Below are positions 54,301 through 64,000 of a DNA stretch of 64,000 nt, piece after piece. Position 1 is the first letter of the stretch. Each line of letters starts with the position of its first letter. The DNA comes from Alloascoidea africana (taxonomy: Eukaryota; Ascomycota; Alloascoideomycetes; Alloascoideales; Alloascoideaceae), in contig JAKTTT010000015.1 in the NCBI GenBank assembly GCA_030581615.1, forward strand, positions 372,001 through 436,000, in the 5' to 3' direction. The notes below the pieces were generated by a model, which had not been told where the DNA came from, searched no databases, and saw only the letters and a list, made by a program, of their open reading frames with translations. The position numbers and the translations under genes are program-made.

Positions 54301-54445
54301 AAAACAATCTACAAGTTCATAACGAGTTCCAAAAGATTTGGGGGTCTCAAAACTAAGCAGCTCCACAGTTCTTCAAAGCTCTGAAGGGATCCGAATATAA
54401 GGTCGACAATCTCTGAAACTTCCACCTTTCCGCTTTACGCTCTTT

Positions 54446-54480
54446 GCGAAGGACACTTGGGTGCTCCGTGCGTCCTTCGC
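54446..54480. repeat. Perfect 9-bp inverted repeat with 17-bp spacer
   Basis: GCGAAGGAC (54446-54454) is followed by its exact reverse complement GTCCTTCGC (54472-54480). It lies near the centre of the larger inverted repeat. It could form a hairpin or be a dyad site for a DNA-binding factor. Confidence 0.7.
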
Positions 54481-54709
54481 GGCCTGAAACCAGAAACCAT
54501 TACAAAAACAGATATACCGCACGAACGCAGGAATTTCTTCTTCGTGGGCGAATCGTCATATGTGAATCTATTCAGAGTTTTGAAGCTGATCTTCCCAGTT
54601 TCGAGACTCCAAGGTTTCTAACTTGGTGTGCATCTATAGCAATAATCATGGATCCCGCAGGCCGGCAGAGAATTTATACGACCTATTGAATTCAGTACTG
54701 ATATTCGCT

Positions 54710-55175
54710 TGTTAGGCAGCTAAGGACAGTGCCTCGATGCTGGCTCTTCTAGATGTTGCAGTGATGACAACAATCAAAGAAGTCACATCAACTCGTGAAA
54801 GAACCATCGGTTGAGGAGATAGAGTACAAGACATAGAGTGTGTCACCCTGGCAAGTCGAGGTAACTTACGCGATGCATAAAAACAATGATGGAGAGCTCC
54901 GAAATGTTCTCCCAGAAGCTACTTTAGCCAGAATTAGAATCATTCTAGAGAATGGTATAAAAGGAGGCTCCCGATCATAGCATCGGGACACTTTGATTCT
55001 ATGAGGGAATCTTCTTTTCATTGATGCGACGCTTCTCAGGTTGTTATAGTCAGTTACCTTGAAAAGAACGGGGTACGATCTCAATGGAGCAGTTTGTGGA
55101 GGAGACTTCAAACAGATACTAGAATTGTTAAATACTTTTCTTAAAGGAGAGCAGATGGTGAATTTGTATAGGCCT
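54710..55175 (-). repeat. Right arm of the diverged inverted repeat
   Basis: Its minus strand matches the left arm at about 54005-54300. It is longer because of an inserted segment at roughly 54832-55050 that contains TATAAAAGG (54956) and a short CCCGAT/ATCGGG stem (54970-54987). That segment may be part of another LTR on the plus strand. The arm sits directly downstream of the gag-like frame, so it may be internal sequence of the same retroelement family. Confidence 0.5.
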
Positions 55176-55756
55176 AAACTACTTGGTGTAAGATGTCGGA
55201 TCCCGTCTCTGGTGTTCTTCTCGAGTCACGTCGATTTCCCTGATCGTCCAAAGGGAAGTACTCGTTGATTGTATCCGACAGATCTTGAATGAAGTCCATG
55301 ACTTCCTTGGCTTGTTCAACTTCGTTCTCGATCTTCTCCAGTCGTGTAGTTGTCTCCACACGAAGTTGACTAATTTCCTTACAGATCTTCTCGTACATGC
55401 TGTCAAGAGAAGTCTGTAGGTTATCGATTTGCGCGCTACTGGATTCCGACGGTGCGCTCATTGGTGTAGGTTGAGGAACAGGATGTCGTGGTATCCTTGC
55501 CATGAGTCTTGCCGTGAAAGTTCAACTTCTTGATAATGCTACAATGTGGGAGTCTTTTACTGTTGGTGTAGAACAGATGAAAGACAGATTATTGAATCCG
55601 TGGATCCGACTGTATAGGTCTAAGCAAATTGTAGTTTATCAATCAAAAGTCAAGTTAATTAAAAGAGAGTAAATATGTAATAGAGTATTTTTTTATATAA
55701 AAGCCCGATTACGCGTAAGTGCTCGTGGTTCAGCCATCATCATGACACATCTAACA
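55174..55756 (-). mobile_element. LTR-retrotransposon fossil: one LTR plus gag-like segment
   Basis: On the minus strand an LTR-like block of 196 bp (55756 down to 55561) begins TGTTAGATG and ends CACCAACA, with TGTT/AACA ends and an internal TATATAAAA. A leader of about 55 bp follows, then a 109-codon frame (55503-55174) rich in Ser, Glu and Gln with a coiled-coil pattern, plausible as the start of a gag gene. No pol region and no second intact LTR are visible, so the element is incomplete. The Ty1/copia-like class is a guess from LTR size and ends. The diverged related arms nearby suggest it is old. The primer-binding tRNA could not be identified. Confidence 0.5.
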
Positions 55757-58700
55757 CCTTCCACTCCGAATAAGCAGATAAGTTGTGACTAACTCTTCCC
55801 TAATGGCACAAAACCTCAGTTGGATAACGCTAGGTGTGGCTTTCTAATCCATTGATGTTTTAATCTAGCGTTTAGTCCTTACATCATTACAATTAAAGGT
55901 TCATATAACAATTCTCAAGGTTAAGGCTTGGAGCATTTCATGACTGTCGACTACAATTCCACAACAGTTATAGGCTTGAGGCGCCCGGCATCAGCTCTTT
56001 AATCTGGATTTCCTTATATTTCTATGGACTTTACTTTAGGATTTATCATTAAGAGTATAACACGTGCTAGAAAAGTGCTTAGCTTGAAAAAATGTCAAGA
56101 TTATGCCCTGTTAAGACCAACTTTGCCACAGACAAATTGGGAACACTATTTACTAAAAAACAAAACGAAAAGGCATGAAATTTCAGTTCAAATTTCACGA
56201 GGCAAGTACATCTTCTGCAATCCGTTTGTTGCCGTTAAGGTACTGTCGAAAACCATAAAAACAAACTTCCAGAATTGGAAGTACATTGTTAGGTCCGGAA
56301 GGAAGCTAGGGGTCAGTGATTCACACATATAGCTGCTGAATTGCTATAGAATAGGGATCTAACTACTTATATAGCTATAGACCGAGCTTACCTGGAACAG
56401 ATATCACCCGAGTCCTAACATATAATACTAGCCACAGTTTCTCTTCAAAAAGGCTGTAATTTTTATGTGAAATATATTAGCAATATTTTGATGATGAAGT
56501 ATGAGCGTGGACTCAGATTGTGAAGAAATGCATAATCTCGCATATGCTTGGTTCAAAATACAAGTCTGTGTACCTGCATTAAATAAGGGCTAGTTGCCAT
56601 TGGAAAAGTTTTGTTTTCAACATGCTAAGATCTGTATTGACTTTTTTTTTTGACGCCAAATTATATTTAGTATTACTCATGAGCTAAATCAATTTTGAGA
56701 TGCTTCTTTGAGCTATTGACTCTCACCTTCTGGAATCAAATGTCACAGCCATTCCACAGACAGCAAACCTTTGAAAAGCATTTGCAAAGAAATCTTGAAG
56801 CTGTTTCGGAATAAATGGAGTGATATTGTGCTGCAGAATATTCAGCCGTGAAATTCAAGTCTATACATGTGGTTCATTCAGAAAGCCTCATTCATAAACT
56901 CATTCTGATAGAAAAATCCCTTGAAAAAGCTTTTCTTAATTGTAGAATTGTGATTGATGAGTTGTGATGGATGATATTCTTGATTGACTGAGATAGAGAA
57001 TTCCAATCAGGGAAATCGTGGGTGGTAAAACGCGGCTAAATAGAAAGAAATACAAGGACCATTCTTCATATTGATACGCCAATGACGAACACAGGGGTAA
57101 AACACACATTATTGCTTTTCATTGCATCTTACGGGCCGTCTATGAGAAAAAGGGGGTATGAGGTGACGAAATTCAGAGTAAGCATAAAGGAGCTATTTCT
57201 ACAATTCTGAGCACTAAGACCGGTTCAGCATAGTACCTGAGAAATATTATGACCAATGCCACAAACAAACCTCATCTTGAAATCATTTTTTTCCCCTTTA
57301 GATGGCATTTTGTTATTTCTAGTTCGGGGTTCATGGAAGTCGCATATGCTACTGCAAGTATTCGTAATTGGATTGTTGGAGATATTGCGGGAAACAAAGA
57401 AAGTTCATCACTAATCACACATGATCTAGTCTTACGATCTAAAATCCGAAACAGCTACCGGAACACGACAGAAAATTGACTCTAGCATCTTTATCACATA
57501 CCAGTATCTTATCATGAACGAATACTGAAACTGATCTAGGAATTGGCACTATCAGATGATTTGCCTTAGTTGGGTAGCATAAAGACATCGACATTTTTCT
57601 ACTTCAATAGCTTTTTGGCCTTCGAAGAGTTATCAGATCGAGCCTAACGGAATAGCATTTAAATGCTGCAATAAATGAATATACAGGGAATGATTCTATC
57701 TCTTCATTAAGGATGCTTTCACGTGTGATACATCATAACGAGAGTTGAGGGCACATTTTATCTGTTGCTTCTATTTGGAAACCTAGCCTAAGTTCTTGGT
57801 GGTAAAGGTCTTGGAAACTGCACAAATAAATTCAGAAGCGTCACTGGTTTCCAATTGTTCATTTACTTTCTACTATTTGCGTTATACATTGGTAGTAGAC
57901 ATTACTGTAAACATTGTCACCAAAAGAATAGATATGATCAAATTCTGGTAATAGAAAAGACAATTGTTCTAAAAATTCTTGCATTTTACAAGTGAACAGG
58001 TACTTTAAAGATGATGAATTCCCTGATGTACAATCTAGAGTGTACAAATGAGTTCATTTTAATCAAGTGTGTATCCTGGATTAATTGTGATAATCTTCAC
58101 AGTAAAGCAGGTAGAAGTCTACACGAAAATTATCAAACCATGTGCCAAAAAATAGAATAGCTAAAGCTGCAAGGTAACCTTGCACAGACACTCCAGGAAA
58201 GCCGAACTTAGGAAGGGAAGTTGGACAAAAACCCCAAAAGAGCGAAAAAGTGAAAAACTGTAGCTTAATCCACATACGAAGAACTCTTAAAAATATCAGA
58301 GGATGGCCTTGACTCATTAAGCCTGACAAGCGATTTAAAGACTCATTTATTTCATCTCTAGAACATATTGATCGAGATGCTTTACACATTTTGCCTCTAA
58401 TTGATGCTGTGGAACCTCACATAGTAACGTATATAGGAAAAATCCTTCCAAAGCATCATGAACGCCGCGGCTGAAAACTTTCATTTGAAGACTATTTGAT
58501 TTCCATTTTGTGACTTTTGCCTTGGGTTTAGAATCTCATCCATTCTTTTGAATTACAAGACAAACTCGCCAGCTACTCCCTCTGGGTCCGGGTAACCAAC
58601 TATCCCCGGTAGAGGAACCTCCCACGCTCTCCTTTAAAACTTTGCTCAGAAACTGGGTGGCATTTAAAGACCAGAGCTTCTGATTTTGCCCTTTTATTTT

Positions 58701-59184
58701 CCCAGGCTTATTGGAAATATATTGCAAACGTTTTCCAATTCAATTGAGTTGGCTTGCTCTTTATTCCAAGTGGTCTGTCCTATTTTCGTCTTGCTCTTCA
58801 CCCGAACTACGACTTTACTCAGTTCAGCTCAAGTGGCAAAAGTGATCTGCTTTGATTTCCGCAGCCTCAAAGCCGTCTACTCACATCTGAAAAGCACACG
58901 AATATCGTCCAGCCGCGATTGACCTTCTAGTAAGTTCAACTGTTCTTCTCATGGGGGTTCAGCAGTGAATTGCGCGTTTCTAAGGACATTCCCGTGCGTA
59001 ATCCTTACCAACAAATCGATTTGAGATGCCTCCTCCCACCCTTTTTGTTGGTGTGCAACATCTGTTTCCCATGACCCCCTAGTTTCTTTTTCAGCTCTCT
59101 GCTCTCAACGTTGAATTTAATTGGCATTAAAAACTAACTGGGCGGTGGCGCAAGTAGCTGAAGAATCACATATCCTCTCTTCTA

Positions 59185-62100
59185 ATGTCTTATCACCACG
59201 AAGTTACAAACACGGTATGGCTCTCTTTATCTTGTGATCGGTTCATATTCATTACGTGTTTCGCTTTACTAACTTCTGCGCAGGATGATGAGGGGAGCGA
59301 GTTTGATTCTCCCTTTCCCGTTGAGGATGTTGACGCAATCGATGAAATGAATGTTGATGTGGACGATGACGAGCCTATTCCACAGCCTTTGAACAATCAT
59401 CCATTGGAGAGACAGGGAAATACAGATCTTACATCGGTTCCTTTAGCAAATGACTGTACGCATTTATTTTTGAGGATATGGATTGACGCTGAAACTAACT
59501 TGGCGATATCTAGTCGAAGCTATGAAATGTCTAGTTTTACCACCAATGGAGGACACTGAACCATTGGCAGAAACATACAATACTTGGGAGATAACGGATT
59601 ATGATGGATTGGAACCGAAAGTTCATGGACCCAAGTTCGAATGCGGTGGTTTCGAGTGGAGCATTTTACTGTTCCCTCGTGGAAATCGCTCTAACAGCGT
59701 GTCTTTATATGTTGAAGCCTTCCCTCCATGCAAAATTGTTGATGGGGAGCCTACTCCCATTGATCCAGACTGGGCTATTTGTGCTCAATTTGGTCTGGTA
59801 GTTTGGAATCCTGAGCATCCTACACTACTCCAACACAATAGTGCCAATCACCGATTCTATGCTGACGAAACTGATTGGGGGTTTACAAAATTTGTGGAAA
59901 TAAGGACGCTGATCAGCAGGCAGTCAAAGGAGATCCCCCCTTTACTGGATGGAAATAAGGTAAACATTACAGCGTATGTTAGAGTTATGAAGGACCCAAC
60001 TGGTGTTTTATGGCACAATTTTGTCAAGTACGACTCCAAGAAGGCAACAGGCTTTGTTGGATTGAAAAATCAGGGGGCCACATGCTATTTGAACTCATTA
60101 CTACAGTCTCTTTATTTCACAAAAGTTTTCAGAAAGTCGGTATACCATATTCCAACGGAGAAGGATGACCCGGTAAATAGCGTCCCATTGTCCATGCAAA
60201 GGCTATTTTACCATTTGCAAGTGTCTCCCTTCCCGATCGATACACTTGAATTGACACAGTCTTTTGGATGGGATTCCGGTGACGCTTTCACACAGCATGA
60301 TGTCCAGGAACTGTTACGAGTTCTTATGGATAACCTAGAAGGGAAGATGAAGGGAACTTCTGTTGAGAACTCTCTCAATGAAACATTTGTTGGCAAAATG
60401 AAGAGTTACATTAAGTGCGTCAATGTTGACTTTGAGAGCTCAAGGACTGAAGACTTTTGGGATATTCAATTGAATGTCAAAGGCCTCAAGAATGTGATAG
60501 AGTCGTTCCAAGATTATATTCAGGTTGAAATGTTAGATGGCGAAAATCAATATGAAGCGACTGGTTTGGGATTACAGGACGCTAAGAAGGGTGTCGTCTT
60601 CCAGTATTTCCCCCCCGTTTTACACATTCAGTTAAAGCGCTATGAATACGACTTTATGAAAGACATTTTGATCAAGATAAATGACAGATATGAGTATCCT
60701 CCCGAGATTGACTTATCTCCATATTTAGATGAAACTGCCGACAAATCACAAGATCACACATACGTGTTGCATGGTGTATTGGTTCACAGTGGAGATCTGA
60801 ATGCCGGGCATTACTACGCTTTGATCAAGCCTGACTCCGATGGCGAATGGTACAAGTTCGATGATGACAGAGTCACCAAGGCAACAGACAAAGAAGTGTA
60901 TGAAGACAACTTTGGAGCTGATCCAACAAATGCTCCACTACCTCGTTTTACAAATAGAGCACAGTATAACAAGTTTCATCTCAAACGGCATACCAGTGCT
61001 TACATGTTGGTGTATATAAGAAAGACCGCGGTCAAACAGATTTTAGCACCAGTGTTAGACACTGACATTCCAAGACATATACCCGAAAGAATCGAGGCTG
61101 AGGTTCGAGAGCTTGAAAGACTTAGAAAGGAAAGAGAGGAGATGCATCTTTACTTGCATGTCAAAATTTTTTCAGATAGCACTTTCAAGGCTTACCAGGG
61201 ATTTGATCTTGGACCAGGAGATAGGAACGTTCCTATTGACCTACCAGAAGATGCAGAGCCACTAAGGTTGAAAGTTTTGAAATCAACAATTTTCAAGGAT
61301 CTAGTAAAGAAGGTGAGCGAGCAATTGGAATTCAAGAGTTCTGACGATATCAGGCTTTGGATTCTAGTGAACAGGCAAAATCGAACCATTCGTCCTGATG
61401 AGCCTATCCCCAACGACACCGATGCTACAGTGGAAGAAGTCAGGAATAACTTGTCGAATCGCAACCAAGTTCTTACTCTTTGGGTTGAAGAGAAAAAGTT
61501 GGAGCATGTGTTGCCTACAGTTTTGTCTCAACAAATGCATATTGGAGGTCCGCAAAATTGGATTATACAAGGTGTAGAGTCGGACTTTTGTTTGATATTT
61601 TTGAAACATTTCGACCCTATTAAACAGAAACTTCTGGGAGTGAGCCATTTTATTGTAGGTAAGAATGATCCTGTCCGAGCATTGATACCACTGATAAATA
61701 AAGAAATGGGATGGGAACCTGGTACGCTGTTGATTTTGTTTGAAGAAATCCAGCCTTTATCTGTTGAGAAAATCCAGTTGGATCTCACCTTCCATAAAGC
61801 GGAAATTCAGCACGGGGATGTAATCTGTTTTCAGAAGGCATTCACAGAGTCTGAATTGGTAAACGTTCCTTATAAAGATGCCCGGCAGTTTTATGATTAC
61901 TTGAACAACCGAATTCAATTGGTATTTAAGCCGTATTTACATGATGATGATAACGAAGAAGACAGTGAGAGTCTTGATTTCGATGATAACGAGGATTTAC
62001 CAGGTATAGACGAAGAAAATGGTGACCACAGGTCTTCTAGAAAGATCATTAAGGCATGGGTTCATGGGAAGACATCTTATGACAATCTTGCAAAAGTCGT

Positions 62101-62971
62101 GGCAGAACGAATTGGATGCGATTACTCACATATTCAATTCTATTCTGCAGTTTCGAAACAACTGATCAAAAGAACAAACACTATTACAGCTAAAATAATG
62201 GTCTCTAATGGTGGCGGCCTTCATGCCCATTCACCTCATGTCATTTTATACGACGTTTTAGAATTGAGTCTGAAGGAGCTGGAAAAGATGAGACTGATCA
62301 AGTTGTCATGGCTTCCGGAGGGGCTGATAAATGAACAGCATGTTGAGCTTTACGTTCCGAAAATTGGAACTGTGGAGAATCTGGTTAAGGCTCTGAAGGA
62401 GAAATTGGAGCTATCAGATGAAGTTGCAAAATCAATTGTTGTTTGGAGTGGGGAATGGAACAAGTTTGCAAAGCAGTATTCCATTGATTTCCCCATATTC
62501 CAAATGCAGGATCATCAACTTATTTACGCCAGTCCTCTACCCGAAGAAGCGAAAATTTTGACAGCTACTATTGGCTTCCCAGTCGCCCTCGATGAGACAT
62601 TGAAAGCACTGGCTGCTGAACGCCCTGTTCTAGACTCGAGTGTTGTCAAGGTTTTCCATTTTCAGAAAGATGTTAACAAGACCCATAGCATACCATTCGC
62701 GTTTCCTTTGTATAAATCGGAGAAAGTTGGAGATGTGAAAAAGCGACTACAGAAAAGAGTTGGTTTGAAAGATAAAGAATTTGAAAAAGTAAAAGTTGCG
62801 GTTGTTCGTGGAAGTGCTACAAGTATTAGAAGCACGGTTGATTATCTTGAAGACGATGAAATTATTTTATTCCCTGAGCTCGGACCAAACGATACAATTG
62901 GATTGGATCATCTTGATAAAACTATACACAAAAAGTCTTATAACGAGCGTGCAATTTTCATCAAGAATTAG
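59185..62971 (+). CDS. UBP15: Ubiquitin carboxyl-terminal hydrolase Ubp15 (MATH-USP, USP7 type), three exons
   Basis: This deubiquitinase is of the USP7 family; yeast Ubp15 acts on substrates in cell-cycle and endocytic pathways and at peroxisomes. Exons are 59185-59214, 59284-59455 and 59514-62971, encoding 1,219 aa (S. cerevisiae 1,230). Intron 1 has a TACTAAC branch and GCGCAG end. Intron 2 (GACT|GTACGC to ATCTAG|TC) joins the acidic N-terminus to the MATH domain (about 80-215; NTWEITDYDGLEPKVHGP). The catalytic Cys box GLKNQGATCYLNSLLQSLY places Cys at 258, and GDLNAGHYYALI places His at 500, with YKFDDDRVTK after it. C-terminal ubiquitin-like HUBL domains fill the rest. All catalytic residues look intact. 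Confidence 0.96.
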
Positions 62972-63363
62972 AGATATGAATCCTCTTAACTTTATTTCAG
63001 GTGTAAATACCTTTCAATTGTTTGTTTGGTTTGTCTTTGCAATAAAATCGGTTCTGAATTCCCATTTTTGAGATTGATGGCGTGTAGAAAAAGATAGTAG
63101 ACCACTGTAGTTTCCCACCAAGAGCTTAGTTATCTCTTTTTGTAGGGAATATGAACTTGGTTCAGCATGAAATCTAACTACGCTTTGTCTTAGAATGATG
63201 TTCCTTGTTTGGTCAAGTTTAAATACAAACGCTTTCTGTTCTGTCAATGACTTTGAACGTTGGGGGAATATGCTGGTAAACGCTGTTTGTGATCTGTAGG
63301 GAACAATAAACTTACACACTCACACTCACTCGTTCAACAACTGATATCAGCCTACAAGTCTAC
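62972..63363. other. UBP15 3' flank and VFA1 promoter
   Basis: This 392-bp spacer lies between two same-strand genes. A short CACACTCACACTCACTC run lies near 63314-63330. No gene was recognised. Confidence 0.45.
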
Positions 63364-64000
63364 ATGGCGACAGCACTATTCAAGAACGCCTATCATTTAC
63401 GCCAGGTTGCCGAATCAAGCTCAAAGAGTTGCTTAATATGCTATAGACCTTCTGCATTTGTGTTAATCAGCGGTGATGGTAAAGTGAGTACCAGTTTAGA
63501 GTGATTCATGTATATAGACCACATTTGCTCACACAGGGTATAGACAGATTTCTTTTACATCTGCGAATCACACCTATCTGATGACTCGTTTGCAAAAGCA
63601 GTTATAGAAGATGACAAGAAGGATGCGCTTGCAGAGCAGATAACGATTGAGCGCGAGATTAAAGCTCTTAAGGAGAAGTACGAGGAGAAGAAACGGAGAA
63701 GCAGATGGAACTTTTTGCTTGGACCACAAGAGGACAAGGGGGGTAGCGGCGATGATAAAGACAAGGAAAAAGACGATAAGAGCAAGAGTAAAAACAATTC
63801 AAAGAAAGAGGTTGTTGGCAAAGAAGAACTGGAGAAGATTAAACAATTAGAGGGCAAGTTAGAGGAGTATAAGCCTATATTGGAGCGCAAACCACGGATA
63901 TTCAACTTGAACAACGATATCTATCGACTGAGAATAAACAGTCATAATCAGGCCCAGAAGGCAAAACTGACGGCTCAGCGAATCCGTCAAGAAGGGTTCT
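63364..64000 (+). CDS. VFA1: Vfa1-like Vps4-associated protein, two exons, 3' end outside the window
   Basis: Vfa1 binds the AAA ATPase Vps4 and stimulates it in endosomal ESCRT disassembly. Exon 1 is 63364-63483 (40 codons) and exon 2 starts at 63544 and runs off the window. Splicing GGTAAA|GTGAGT to GTATAG|ACAG restores GDGKTDFFYICESHLSDDSFA. Together with SSKSCLICYRP in exon 1 this forms the Vfa1 zinc-finger-like N-terminus (CxxC ... CxxHL). A very Lys/Glu-rich coiled coil follows (EREIKALKEKYEEKKRRSRW and a DKDKEKDDKSKSK run). About 192 residues are visible, and the C-terminal Vps4-binding part is mostly outside. S. cerevisiae Vfa1 is about 203 aa. Confidence 0.82.

Larger units (their letters stand above)
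52628..59184. other. 6.5-kb gene desert with retroelement remains; candidate centromere
   Basis: This is by far the longest stretch without a supported gene; other gaps are mostly 0.2-0.6 kb. Small frames exist but match nothing. It contains an LTR-retroelement fossil (55174-55756), diverged inverted-repeat arms (about 54010-54270 and 54710-55175), a possible second LTR piece (about 54832-55050) and several short perfect palindromes. Gene deserts with inverted repeats or LTR clusters mark centromeres in several budding-yeast lineages outside the Saccharomycetaceae. That link is inference; an ancient insertion site or a pericentromeric or silent region would look similar. From 55760 to 59180 I see only unassigned DNA, with a Reb1-like site at 58588. 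Confidence 0.4.

Noticed and set aside
56024-56332. 102-codon plus-strand frame in the gene desert
   Set aside because: Basic and without family similarity or gene-like neighbours; about the length expected by chance in 6.5 kb.
58081-58389. 102-codon minus-strand frame with a hydrophobic part in the gene desert
   Set aside because: No recognisable family, and flanking sequence suggests no splice partners.
58560-58620. Possible tRNA around GGGTCCGGGTAACC
   Set aside because: Does not fold as a cloverleaf; the core is a Reb1-type CCGGGTAA site.
1-64000. CRISPR arrays, bacterial operons or prophage
   Set aside because: The window is eukaryotic; no such structures were seen, and the repeats at the left end are coding.
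1-64000. Non-standard CTG decoding (Ser or Ala)
   Set aside because: CTG falls on conserved leucines, for example both leucines of HNLIDL in ANP1 and the LE of the glucosylceramide synthase N-terminal motif.

Overview
This window is nuclear DNA from a budding yeast (Saccharomycotina). Genes are compact and on both strands, introns are short, and nearly every gene has a yeast counterpart (RPA190, NUP170, NUP145, PEX3, PET112, PHO81, ANP1, UBP15). CTG reads as leucine at conserved sites: two CTG codons in the ANP1 homologue fall on a conserved HNLIDL motif. This argues against the CUG-Ser and CUG-Ala clades. A glucosylceramide synthase, a queuine tRNA-ribosyltransferase accessory subunit and 20 inferred introns in 11 of 22 genes are all unlike Saccharomyces cerevisiae. 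A Pichiales-like or earlier-branching lineage would fit, but I cannot name the genus.

Layout. 1-4.9 kb: 3' part of a large repetitive GPI cell-wall adhesin. 5.5-10.7 kb: glucosylceramide synthase (+), QTRT2-like protein (-), PEX3 (-). 11.3-16.5 kb: Lam/GRAMD1-type sterol transfer protein, a small three-exon SAE3/Swi5 gene, UBX5-like protein (all +). 16.5-18 kb: no convincing gene. 18-24.3 kb: PET112 (-) and NUP170 (+), divergent. 24.5-28.7 kb: membrane-anchored fibronectin-III/coiled-coil protein. 29-36.8 kb: ANP1, FUN14-family protein and RPA190, all minus. 37.3-41.9 kb: NUP145, sharing a divergent promoter with RPA190. 42.4 kb: a 45-residue metallothionein-like gene absent from simple ORF calls. 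43.1-48.4 kb: a four-exon mitochondrial carrier and a six-exon PHO81 (both -). 48.8-52.6 kb: two mitoribosomal proteins (uL3m, uL6m) and a Skg6-like membrane protein (all -). 52.6-59.2 kb: a 6.5 kb gene desert with an LTR-retroelement fossil and a diverged inverted repeat. 59.2-64 kb: UBP15 and the start of VFA1 (both +).

The genes are mostly housekeeping and do not form one pathway. Loose themes are the nuclear pore (NUP170, NUP145), mitochondrial translation (PET112, uL3m, uL6m), membrane lipids (glucosylceramide synthase, Lam protein), the cell surface (adhesin, ANP1, Skg6-like) and ubiquitin or endosome functions (UBX5, UBP15, VFA1). Most gene starts were rebuilt by finding splice junctions that restore family-conserved sequence. 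The strongest leads are the gene desert as a candidate centromere, the QTRT2-like protein with no zinc-binding cysteines, the PHO81 start codon split by an intron, and the metallothionein with paired palindromes upstream.
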